Assembly (NCBI GenBank): GCA_947172415.1
Contig: OX359194.1
Location: 6,578,401 to 6,642,400 of the forward strand
Source: Chondrosia reniformis
Taxonomy: Eukaryota; Porifera; Demospongiae; Chondrillida; Chondrillidae
DNA: 64,000 bases
Reading direction: 5' to 3'
Numbering within the stretch: position 1 is the first letter of the stretch; every line of letters starts with the position of its first letter. The notes below the pieces were generated by a model that was not told where the DNA came from, ran no database searches, and saw only the letters and a list, made by a program, of their open reading frames with translations. The translations under genes and the position numbers were made by a program. Shown here piece by piece: positions 42,401 through 54,400 of this stretch.

Positions 42401-45400
42401 TAGACTGAAGATGATGCATCTGCATGCCATATATCAACAAAGGCTTCAGTATTAAAGGGGTCTCAGCTAATAACCACAGCAGATTTGATTTGCCTTGTGA
42501 GGGAGCTAAGAACACCGACGGTTGGTTGCATGCATTGGCATAATCAACAGGGTTAGAGACCATTTTGTAACTTGTACACAAGGGACATCATATACGTATA
42601 TAAAGGCCTTGGCCTTTTATGTCCCTTGTGTACAAGTTACAAAATGGTCTCTAACCCTGTTGATTATGCCAATGCATGCAACCAACCGTCGGTGTTCTTA
42701 GCTCCCTCACAAGGCAAATCAAATCTGCTGTGGTTATTAGCTGAGACCCCTTTAATACTGAAGCCTTTGTTGATATATGGCATGCAGATGCATCATCTTC
42801 AGTCTATACTAAGGTGTGAAAAGGTAATTGGTAGGCCATGTGTTCTACCTTGCAATTGGATGATCTGTATCAACTACTACTCTCTATGCAGTAGTTGAGG
42901 ATTTCAAAGCCTGCAACAGTACTAGTGTGACTAAAGTCTTGTACTGTTTAAAATACTGATTATCCTAGGGGTCACTTGGATCTCTTAAATTTGTAACTTG
43001 TACTGTGTAGTACTTGAATATATATATATATGTATACATGTGTTATTAATATTTCTAAAGTAAACATTTGATTACCAGTTAGAGATAGATTATCAATAGC
43101 TACGTACGTATGTACATACGTACATAGTAATTTAGCATGTACATACATACATACATAAGTGGTCTTGATTGAATTCTACTTTTCACATAATTATTTCCTT
43201 ATGCACATTCTTTTAGTTGGAGTTTCTATAGTTACAAATCCTGGTGCCCAAGAAGTGTTCATCAATGATTCTGTTATCTTCTCTTGTTTGGCTGATGGAA
43301 GTGAACCCTTCACCTATCAATGGTACAAGGATGACCAGTTGGTTACCATGGATTCAAGGCTTCAGAGGGTGAACACATCAAATTTCACTATTGATCCATT
43401 GCAAGGAGGAGATTTTGGCTCTTATCACTGCCAGGTGACCAATGATGTGGATAATATGAACTCTTCAACTGCTCTCTTGACTGGTAATGATTAGCTATTA
43501 TTTACAATATATATGTATGTAATATAAAAGTATGTAATTATAAGTATCTAACTATACACACAGTATATATATGAAACTCTTTTGAAATCTGGTATATGCA
43601 TACAGCAGGTACTGTATATATAGGCATATTACACGTATGTATGTTGATTGTTGCACGTTGTGTATATATAGTGTCGCCATTTGGAAGTGTCAGTGTGTCA
43701 CCTTCAGTTGTGACACTCAACGTCTCTGAGAATGTCACATTTACCTGTGAGTTTAGTGGAGGACCAGATAATGAAATAAAATGGCTGAAAGGTGGTACAG
43801 GACTGGCCAATGAGACCAGCCGTCCTCTCCTTGTGAATGTTGATGATGTGAACAACGGAGATAGGTACACTTGTGTGATCAGCAATGCAGCGGGAAATGG
43901 TACTGGTGACAGTGTACTTTATGGTGAGCCATGCAGTATGACACAGTTGAGCAGAAATAGTAATCATTTAAATATTGAACTGTTTTATGATATTACTACA
44001 AGACAAGACAATGTAATAGTTATAGCCCAGAGATGGAGGACTATAACAGCCATCTTTACTTAGGTATCAATTCCTATTTCCATCATTCCTTTAGTGTCTC
44101 TTTCTGTTTAGTGAATCCAATTATAACTAAAGATCCTAGCAACACTAATATCACATATAAAGATCCAACTGGTGGTTTAATCTGCTGTGAGGCCCAGGGA
44201 TTCCCTACTCCAAACATAACATGGTACCAGAATGGTACAGTACTGACAGATATGGCTAATGTGACAGAATTAGAATCCAAACCTTATACAAGAACGAGCA
44301 CAGTTAATTTCATCAATGCTATCTTTAATGACTCAGGAAGTTACTATTGTGTAGCTACATCAGCAGCAGACAATGTAGTAGATGCTAGAAGTGACACTGC
44401 CTATGTGACAGTGCAAGGTTAGTAAAATCGTTTCTACTTTATGGCTCAATAGTCTTAGGTGCTACGTATATATATATAATGTGTGCCTAAATGATTTCAC
44501 AGTCAATATTTACATACGTACTTAGTATTTATTGTCTGAATTATTATATACTGTATTTATATTCTTCCCTTGCATCCCTTACAATAGCTGTTCCAGAGAG
44601 ACCTGTTGATTTGATGGCCATAGAAATTCAATCTCGCTTCATTGTCATCAATTGGACTGAACCTCATGATAACAATGCTCCTATCAGTGGATATTATATA
44701 TTTGTCAATAATATAACCTTGATCATGAACCTCAGTAACCAGACAGAATACAACATTACAGAACTGTCTCCATATACTAACTATAACATCAGTGTATTGG
44801 CTTTCAATACCATTGGAAACAGTTCAGTCAGTGAAGAAATTGTGAATGAAACCTTGGAAGATGGTGAGTAGTGCTGAATGGGTTACCATAGTAACAAAGT
44901 TGAACTTGATTTCCCAAAATTAACCTTGTGAAGATGGTATAAAAGTATATATAATTCTGTTAACTGTTCGCTTGTGAAATATAAAGCATTATGCGTATAT
45001 ACGTATGTGTGTGTGTGACTGCAAGACATTATACATTATGTAATAAACACTTCATTTCATGTTCCACAGCTCCAGATCCGGTAATGAATTTTAGTGTTTC
45101 AGAATTGGCAAATGGCTCACTTTTGCTAACATGGGTTCCACCTTTAGTGAGTAATGGAGAATATTGTTACATCATCAGCTACACCTTTATGTCACTATTT
45201 AACTACACTGATTATCCTGATCGTACTGAGACCTCAAATGATGTCATCAACATCACTCTTGATAGAGAGGATAATAAGCTGGGGCTTAATAAGAACAGTT
45301 TACTTTTAGAAAACAGATCCAATGAAACTACAAGAATTAGATCATATGCTAAATATATTTTCACCATTACTGGTGTAAATACTCGGTTGAAAGCTGAAAG

Positions 45401-48400
45401 TGTTCCAGTACAAGACAGCATAGACACCCAGAGTCAAGGTGAGAAGATGTTCGTACATACTATGAGAATGTGTAGCACTTTATCCTTTCTCCAACCCCCC
45501 TCCTCTCTCTCTCTCATATATTGCTAAGCATTATACCTACATAGCTAGTGTACACATATGTATATAGTATACTATTCCCTAAAAATAAATGAGAATGTTG
45601 GTTGTTCTCTTCAGTTCAGTTTGCACCAGAATTGAATGTGAGAGTAAAAGATTGCGATTTGTCATCATTTTGGTTAAAAGAATGTGAGATAAAGCTTAAG
45701 TGTACGGGACGTGTATACAAAATTACTGAGGTGTCATGTCAAAAGATTGCGCATACAGTCAAAACTCGCAATCTCACATTCTTTACACACACGCATTCAA
45801 TTCCCGATATATGGTAATCACCATCTCCAGTTCTTCTTGTTTATATTTGTTCTCTCTCTTTCTCTTTCTCCACAGCATCTACACCAGTTTTAGATATGAC
45901 TGTTGTACCAATAGCTAGTTCAGAAAACTTCAGTTTGATGGTCAATTGGGATCTACCACAATACCCTAATGGAATTATTACTACTTATGAGGTTGAGATT
46001 GAACAGAATGGCACAAGGAAATCTGTAAAGAATACTACTGACTTTAAGATTACCTTTGGTGAATTGACTCCCTACCAAAACTACACTGTGACAGTAACAC
46101 CATTTAGCCAGTTGAAGGGATTCAGTTACTCCATCACAGAAAGGACCAATGCTACAAGTAAGTGGACATTTAGCACATACGTATGCATGTTGCTATAGCA
46201 ACTAACCCTCTTCTGAATGTTCCTCCTCAATCTAAGCCCCTTCCCCTCCCCCTGTACCACCACCAAGAGAACCAGGAGTATTTGAATTCACAATCAATCT
46301 CCCTCCAGCTCCTATGGACACTGGAAAACTATTGTATGTTTGCATGCATATACAGTTTGCTCACATATATTATACATTGTATTGATTATACTCAAATCCT
46401 TCTTGAGTGTAGATGCTACATCATTGTGGTGTATGGGCCTACATCAACTTCTACAGCAGAATTTCAAACAGGTATCATGGCAACATTTTCCACGAGTGTA
46501 CAGAACTTTATATTAGATGAAGGAGAACGTCCTGCAATGTTGTTTAGACTGGAAGAAATAGTCCTTCCAAATCACATCCCGACTACTTATACGGTGCAAG
46601 GAAGTGATGTTTTACCAGACATGAATTACTATGCATTCGTCATCTTTAAGTATGAGAATGATGGGGTGAGTAGTTCCTCCTCTTTGCTGTATGAACCAGA
46701 ATTCATCTCTCCTTTCTTCTCTATCTCTATTATAGGGATCAATTCCCCTCTTTCAGACAAGTCAGTTGATTACTGTCAGGACCGCCCCTAATAATGTACC
46801 ACTTGGGGTTGGGCTATTCTTTTTCTTTTTCATTATCATAATTTTAATAATTGTAGCAGTTGTGGTTGTGATCCTTATCTACCAGTGAGTTTTCTCAACT
46901 AATACTAAGTTAGATGATAGGAATTTCTTCTAACTGTGCTGAACGTTTCTATGAGATGGTTCATCTTTTAGTCTTTTGAGTGTCTAGAGATGCAGTCCAC
47001 TGAAGAAAACTCAGGGCTGAAACGTCCAAACCATAAAAGAACCAACTGGGTCTCTAGATGCTAAAAAGACTTAAAAGATGAGCCATCTCAAAGATAATAC
47101 TAGTTTATGTATAATAAGGATTTCACGGATAATTACTTTACTGAATTGATATTGGTGAGAGCAGTTGCTATATATGTATACAATGTAGAGCTGAGATTAT
47201 ATACGTATGTATGTAAATCACATCAACTCACCCAATTGTATAATATGCACTTAGAATAGGACAAGAGTAGCTGATATGTGAAATCACATTCTTTATATAA
47301 TAAATGTATAAAAGTAAATTTATTATTCCTTACTTTACATAGCTAGTGACCATATTACACAGGTGAGCGATTTTTTTAGTTTTTGGTCTAGTCATAGAAT
47401 ACGTATGTATACAGTTCCTTGATTTAAGCTTAATATATATATAGTCAAAATTCATACGTATGAATATGTGCATGAGATTGATATGTACATATATCTATAC
47501 CAGTAAGCTGTATTTAGTTGCTATATATCCTTGTCCTATATACTGTAGAATGTTGATGACAGCTGTAATTACATGTACAAATACGTTTCCCTTGTCCCCA
47601 TATGTGCAGGAAGAAGGTCAAAAAGAGTGGATATCGGTTGAATGAAGATGCTCTTGGTGAATCTTTACCGGGAGCAGAAATGGGAGTCATTTTTAACCCG
47701 TCTGTTCCAACTTGGAGTAAGTTTACATATATTAATACGTAGTGGCTAGAGTGCCGGTACCGGTAATTTTAAGACTGATTACGTTCAATATACTGGTACC
47801 ACCATCATTACCTTATTAGTTAAAGCACCGGTACCAGTACTATATGAGCACCGGTACCGTATTTTAAGAACTGACACATTCGTTACGGGTACTGGCATCA
47901 TTAATTTTTGGATTAGTGTACCGGTAAGGTTTGTTACTGTAAGCTGGGTTATCATTGACTTGTTTATTACTGCATGGCACTGAAATAAGGTTTTCTTCCA
48001 CATGATACCAGCATGACCTACAACAATTTACATTTGAGTTTCTTGTTGCTATGTTTTATTGGAACTTATGTCTTCCATCATGGCCACCTTCCTCATGTTT
48101 TGCAGGTTATTGCATTTATTTTAAATTATTATTATACTACTAATGACATTCATTGCCTTTAAATCATATTCATGAAGTATAATGATATTCATAGGACCAC
48201 AGAGACATTACCAGCACTTTAACACATTTTTCAGTACTGGTAGGGGCGGCTTTAACTTTGTATGATATTTATTATAAATTCCAATATTTTGAATTTTTCC
48301 TAAGTAAATAGTAAGAGTAAAAATATAGTCTACATCCTGTAAAAAGTTTTTTTTGAATTCTCTTCAATATTAACTTTTACATATCACAACGAGAAAAAAG

Positions 48401-51400
48401 AAGAAAAAACGACCCAAGCGTGTTTGGATCCTGATTGGTTCCCAGACCCTTCAACAAATATCGCGATATGCTAACGATAAGGAAAAAAGAGAAAAACGTC
48501 CATTCTCAGGGGGTTACAACAAATATCGCGATATACTGACGATAAGAAAAAAGAAAAAAAACCAGTCACGTTAGCCAGCAGAGACTGCTGTTACCGTCGA
48601 GCACCACGAGGAGGTGTGACTTGGATTTTGCCCGACGCAGGGAGTTCACGTTACCATCCACAATGCGAGCCGTCCTTCCATCGCTGGTCGTCTGGGGCCA
48701 GGATCGTTGGTAACGCCTAACTGGTGCAGTTTCGGCTTTGGTAGTCACGGAGTGACAGAACCGGCCTTATCCCTCCCCGGGTTCCGTTGTATCGATAAAT
48801 CGATAATTGGTGAGCACATCCCCATGGCACTAACCGATACAGGGCAGCTACGGAACCTAGACACTGCCAAGCCAACGAGTTAGGACTTACTTCCTTACCC
48901 GAGGCTCCACGCTGGCAGGCCTGAATGGCCATGTTAAAATGGACTATTTATATGCAACCACGTTGTGAAATGATAAAGAAAAAAAAGGAAAAAACTGATT
49001 ACCGCTGTAATTGATCCAATTCCAGAAGCTTCCTTTTATTCTATACGCTTCTCTCTCGCATCACTCTGCCACCAGCGCGGTGGTGATGGAAGTGGAAATA
49101 TACTAGTTATAAATATACAGTTCCTAAATATGGCTGGTGCTTAACATTTTATACAATAATATAGTTATAGTTTATTATATTAATTTAAGCACCAGCTATA
49201 CTTCCTGTACTAATGCTAACGGTGCTTACCAGGTATTGAATAGATATACAAAAGTGGTTAAGCACCGTCAAATATAGTACACATTTATTACACATACTGC
49301 AACTATATAATAGTATAAATTTATAGGCACCAGCTATACTGAATATAAGTATTTATATAAGTAACAACGCCGAGTTATTCGAGGTTTTTCGTTCGTATTT
49401 TCTTTCTTTAATGGCCTGCAGCAAATCTAGAGTTGCCTTAAAGAGGAAGAACATTAGATTTTGAAAGCGTTATGTTTGAAGGTTCGATTAATAGCCCGGA
49501 GTCTAGCTGTTCTTAAAGCGATGATTAAAGCTTCTACTTCTGTATTTAGGCTTGTAAATGGAACGAAACTTTGAACGACGATGTAGACAGTTTTATTTTA
49601 ATCCGTTTAGGACAGAAAAGTGTCGAATTTGTGGGTAAGCCTGCTAATCTTCAGTGTCTACCATAATGATGATCATTATATACGAATAATAGCAAGATGA
49701 CTGATGATAATAGTTGATATGGTACAAATTAATCGTGTATACGTAGCATAGGATGGTGCTTTGGGGGCGATTGGTAGACACCTGAATACACTTAACTGTT
49801 ATGTTAGTGCTTGCCGGTGCTTAGAGCAAAAAGTGACTTAAGCACCGGCAAGCTTATAAGATGGACGTAGGACAGTTGGCAGACACCTGGACCCCTTAAC
49901 TGTCAGTTTGGGGCTTGCCGGTGCTTAGAGCAAAAAGTGACTTAAGCACCGGCAAGCTTATAAGATGGGCATAGGACAGTTGGCAGACACCTGGACCCCT
50001 TAACTGTCAGTCTCTTTCCTTTCCCTTTTGCCATTCGCCCAGCGAAAGAAATAGCTAAGGTGTTCTATAACGTATTGTTTTATTACAGCTACTTTAACGC
50101 AGTTATGTGTACAGAGTTTGTAAGCTGGTGCTTATCGATGTACCGTTATACTTATATTATATTTATATAAATGTAATATAATTCTTGACGGTGCTTAACC
50201 ACTTTTGTATACACTTTAATAGCTCACTTTTGTGTACCAGTACTGGCACTTTAACGCAATACGTTGCGTTACCGGTACCGGTACTCTAGCCACTGCAATA
50301 TAAATACTCATCAATAATCACTCTATAGTTCCATTAATTAAACTATATCCAGGTATTTGATGTACGTATGTGTATATGGTTTTCTTAAAAATTAGCTTAA
50401 TTTAAGCTCTATATACACATGCACAGCTTTCTTAATATTATGTTGACACAATAGAAGACTAAGCAGGTAGAGATGAAAAATAGGGGACATTAAGATCTGA
50501 AGCCAATGTTAAATCTGTGATGTATATATATATATATATCATCAACTTAAAGCTTAGTTAATCTTTACATGTATATAAATATACAGGTAATTATATGTAC
50601 CATAATATTATAATATATACAGTATATATGTATATATTGTTATCCTTTGATGTTGTGTATTCTATCGTATACGTACTGTCAATAATTAGTGTATGGTAGT
50701 ACTCTCTCAGTGGATGGCTAAAAAACATAATGGAGAACTCTGGTGTTGAATCACTGATTTCAATTATGTTTTGCTGCTGATGCCCAATAAATCTACGTAT
50801 CTTCAACATGATGAAAAAATACTCTGCTGTTTAATATAAGCAACTTCCTCCTTATCCTTATTGTTAGCTAACACTCTTACTAGCATGATGGCAATTAGAT
50901 ATTTAATATTATTTGTATTCTATCTGCCAGCTGGAACAACAGAGCCTGTCCCAGTGTCTAGATGGAATGAACATGTCAGACTGTTACATGCAGATGATGA
51001 TTACCGCTTTTCTGAGGAATATAAGGTACTCTAGTTGTATGTCAAAATGCATAGTTAAACATAAGGTTAGTTAATTCGCTACAGAGCTACGCATATAGTG
51101 CAACTGTGAGTTTGATTATTAACTGAATTGTTGACGTCTTCATAGGATTTTGGGATTGAGAATTAAGTGGTTCAATTGAATTGCCTACCACATTCAAACA
51201 TTTACATTTTACTACTGTAGTCATGCAGTGCTTCCAATATTTACAAAAATAGCCATAGTAAGAAAAATATGTAGTTTGTAAATACAGGGGATTCCTCTTA
51301 TTGCATGGAGTTGAAAATTTTATAATTTAACCAGAGTGCTTTTCTGTATACAAAATGTACTGGCTACTGATAATTAGGATTATACATTTTGGTAATGTAG

Positions 51401-54400
51401 TCCGCTATATAGGTATACACGTATACAGTAATCTAACAACACACAGTTGTTCAACAGTGTGTTCTTCACTTACTAATAGATTGTGGAGCCAGATCACCGT
51501 CCTACTACAGAGGCATTCAGCAAACAGATCAATGCTACCAAAAACAGATATGGGAATATATTTGCTTGTGAGTATGAACATTGGCTTTGGTAGACAATAA
51601 TAACCACAAGTGTTTACTTTTGATTTTTAATCAGATGATCATTCAAGAGTACATTTACAAGAAATTGAAGGAGTTGACGGTTCAGACTACATCAATGCTA
51701 ACTTCATCGATGTAAGAACATCATTGCATCAATCACCATCCACCCATCCACCCATCCAACTCATAAATCCATCCCCATCCATTCTCTCCCCAATTACAGG
51801 GTTATAGAAGTCCCAATTGCTACATTGCTAGTCAAGGTCCAGTACCAGATAGTGTGAATGACTTTTGGAGAATGGTCTGGGAGCAGAATGTACCAACCAT
51901 TGTCATGTTGACCAACTTGGAAGAGAAGGATAGAGTAAAGTGCCATCACTACTGGCCCAAGGAGAAGAATGGCACCTATGGAGAGATAAGAGTGACCAAG
52001 CAAGAGGAACTTGTACTCTCTGACTATACAGTCAGGACCTTCTCAGTTGTGAAGGTAACATTGTTAACTGCAAGCAGTTGGCCATTTTGTTAATTTAGTG
52101 TATTTGTGGAATTAAGGATATAACTGACTTGTATAGATAATAATAAAAATGATATGTGGACAATGGATACTATTATGCAATGGTTTCACTGGCTATTGTA
52201 TATAGGCTGGTAACAAAGAGGAGAGAATTTTGACTCAGTTCCACTTCACTGTTTGGCCTGATTTTGGTGTTCCTACCTCACCCACGCCCCTCCTCCTTTT
52301 TGTAAGGCGTGTCACTGCCATGCACCCAACCAACAGAGGTCCCATGATAGTTCACTGCAGTGCTGGAGTGGGGAGGAGTGGTACTTTCATTACAATCCAA
52401 AGCATGCTGAAGATGATTGAAGCAGAGAAGAAAATCGATGTGTTTGTGTTTGTCCGTAGCATGAGATACAGGAGGTGTTTAATGGTGCAGACGGAGGTAC
52501 AATACATTTTCATACACGATGCACTTCAGGAGGCAATTGAATGTGGTGACACAGAAGTACCAGCTCGTGATTTGACCAGCCAATACAAGGGACTGCAGCA
52601 AATTGATGAAAAATCAGGAAAAACACTTCTAGAATTGGAACTAAAGGTGTGTGCTTTCCCATTTGTTAAGAGTGTGATCTTAGATTCCAGCAATTTGAGC
52701 ACCAGTTAGGTAAAGTTTGATTATATACGTAGCATATGTTTATTATTGTACGTATACTAGTAGTATCACTTATTTATATTTTGTTTACTTGTTTGTAGCG
52801 TTTATCTCAGACAATTCACAAGAGATTTACTCCTGCAGAAGCACAGAAACCAGCCAATAAATCAAAGAACAGATTTGCTGATATACTTCCTTGTAAGTTA
52901 CAACTGTTTTCTATTTTTGTTATGAAATAATAATGTACAAGAATCTGATTAATGATATCTTTACATAACACAGTTATATAGTACAGTGGGGTCCGATTTA
53001 TCTGCCAGATAAATCAGAGCCCACTGTATTTAACATTTAAATAGAGATACTTCCAGAAGCATAGAGTACCATATATACATGGGTATCTTATAAAACTTAT
53101 CTTCTTCCAGTTGATGAGACTCGCTGCAGATTACTCAGTATACCAGGTGTGCCGGGGTCTGACTACATCAATGCCAACTTTATAGCTGTGAGTTGAAGCT
53201 ATTTTCTTCAATTTCTCTTACATTTCTGCTTGATTAAGCTACTATTGATATTCTCAATTTTGATATATATTTACATGACCTATAGGGTTACAGCAAGAAA
53301 AAGGCTTTCATAGCCACACAGGGACCCCTTCCAGACACTTGTGCTGATTTCTGGAGAATGATCTGGGAGCAGACGTGTGCAACTATTGTGATGTTAACCA
53401 AAGAGAAGGAAGGCCCTCGAGTTAGATGCCACAAGTACTGGCCAGATGGAACTGACACTTATGGACAGATCCAAGTGGTCCTAATTAGTGAACAGAAATA
53501 CACAGAGTATACCCTGAGGGAATTCAAATTGATTGACACAAAGGTGAGTAAGGGGATTCTATACATAGTTCAATTCTGCAAAGATTGGTATACCTTTAAA
53601 CCACACTATACGTACTTGATATCTTTAGGACAAATCTTCATTGCCATTGAAACAGTTCCAGTTTACTGGTTGGCCTGAGGAGAGTGGGAAAGTCCCTTCA
53701 CACAGTGCTGACCTCATAGATCTGATTGGACAAATACAGAAATGGCAGAGGACAGCTGGAGAGCGTCCAATCATTGTGCACTGCAGGTATAGTCTAAGGA
53801 GAAAGCTCATCCAAAGCTCTCACCTGGTATAGGCCTTCATCCTTAAGTAGATGTGGCATGTAAAAAATGGTGCGTTAGATTACTCATGTGTGTAAATTTA
53901 TATATTGGAGTTAGATAGTGTGTATATAAAATGTATATATGAACAATCTAGAGCACCATATATTTCAAAATCGTGCCTATGAAGCTAAGGAAGCATATAG
54001 ATGATATACTTAAAGACACAATTTACATTTTTGGCACTTGATTTTCAAAACATCAACTTATTAAATATATAATTCCTGTTAGTGGAGGAAGTGGTCGAAC
54101 TGGAACATTCTTGGCAATTTGTAACCTCTTGGATCGCCTCAAGTCAGAGGGAGTAGTTGACGTGTTCCAGACTGTTAGAGGTCTCAGAATGCAGCGACCT
54201 CTTATGGTTCGAACTCTAGTGAGTCACAATCTGAAAATTATGTAATAATTAAGGGATTTCGTTTAAAACTTTGTGAATTACATGTACGTAGTTTTAGGAG
54301 CTACATATAGATTAGATTACATATATTACTAAGTTAGTATAATATATATATACGTACATATGCCTTGGTTTATATAGATTCACATATAGTGAGTCACAAT

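Larger units (their letters stand above)
40984..43017. mobile_element. ~2-kb inserted element with a long inverted repeat, in RPTP2 intron
   Basis: Relative to the same intron of RPTP1 (near 23940) and RPTP3 (near 61480), about 2.03 kb interrupts a (TA)n tract. The left end begins ACAGTACAAGTTACAA and the right end carries TTGTAACTTGTACTGT, a short terminal inverted repeat. Inside, 42225-42588 and 42619-42982 are near-perfect reverse complements (about 364 bp, 30-bp spacer), with repeats of TACACAGTRCAAGTTACAAA further left. The same translated peptide on both strands is a by-product of the palindrome. No transposase was seen, so it is non-autonomous. Confidence 0.8.
47741..50294. mobile_element. 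~2.55-kb terminal-inverted-repeat element in RPTP2 intron
   Basis: Ends: AGTGGCTAGAGTGCCGGTAC at 47741 and the complement GTACCGGTACTCTAGCCACT ending at 50294, with one mismatch over about 26 bp. Inside, GCACCGGTA/TACCGGTGC motifs recur as subterminal repeats, and 49765-50011 holds a 103-bp tandem repeat. The same intron in RPTP1 is only 349 bp. No transposase ORF was seen, so it is non-autonomous. A target-site duplication is not obvious. Confidence 0.72.

Noticed and set aside
42309..42898. Identical ~90-aa peptide encoded on both strands (42581-42309 minus and 42572-42898 plus)
   Set aside because: A by-product of the long palindrome. The peptide matches no family I recognise and lies inside an inserted element.
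45602..45817. Open frame after a TTCTTCAG acceptor, considered as an extra RPTP2 exon
   Set aside because: It coincides with a foldback element, is absent from RPTP1, and any donor found would put the next FN3 exon out of frame.
48560..48960. GC-rich island considered as rRNA or tRNA sequence
   Set aside because: No cloverleaf or recognisable rRNA core motif was found. It is left as unclassified cargo of the TIR element.
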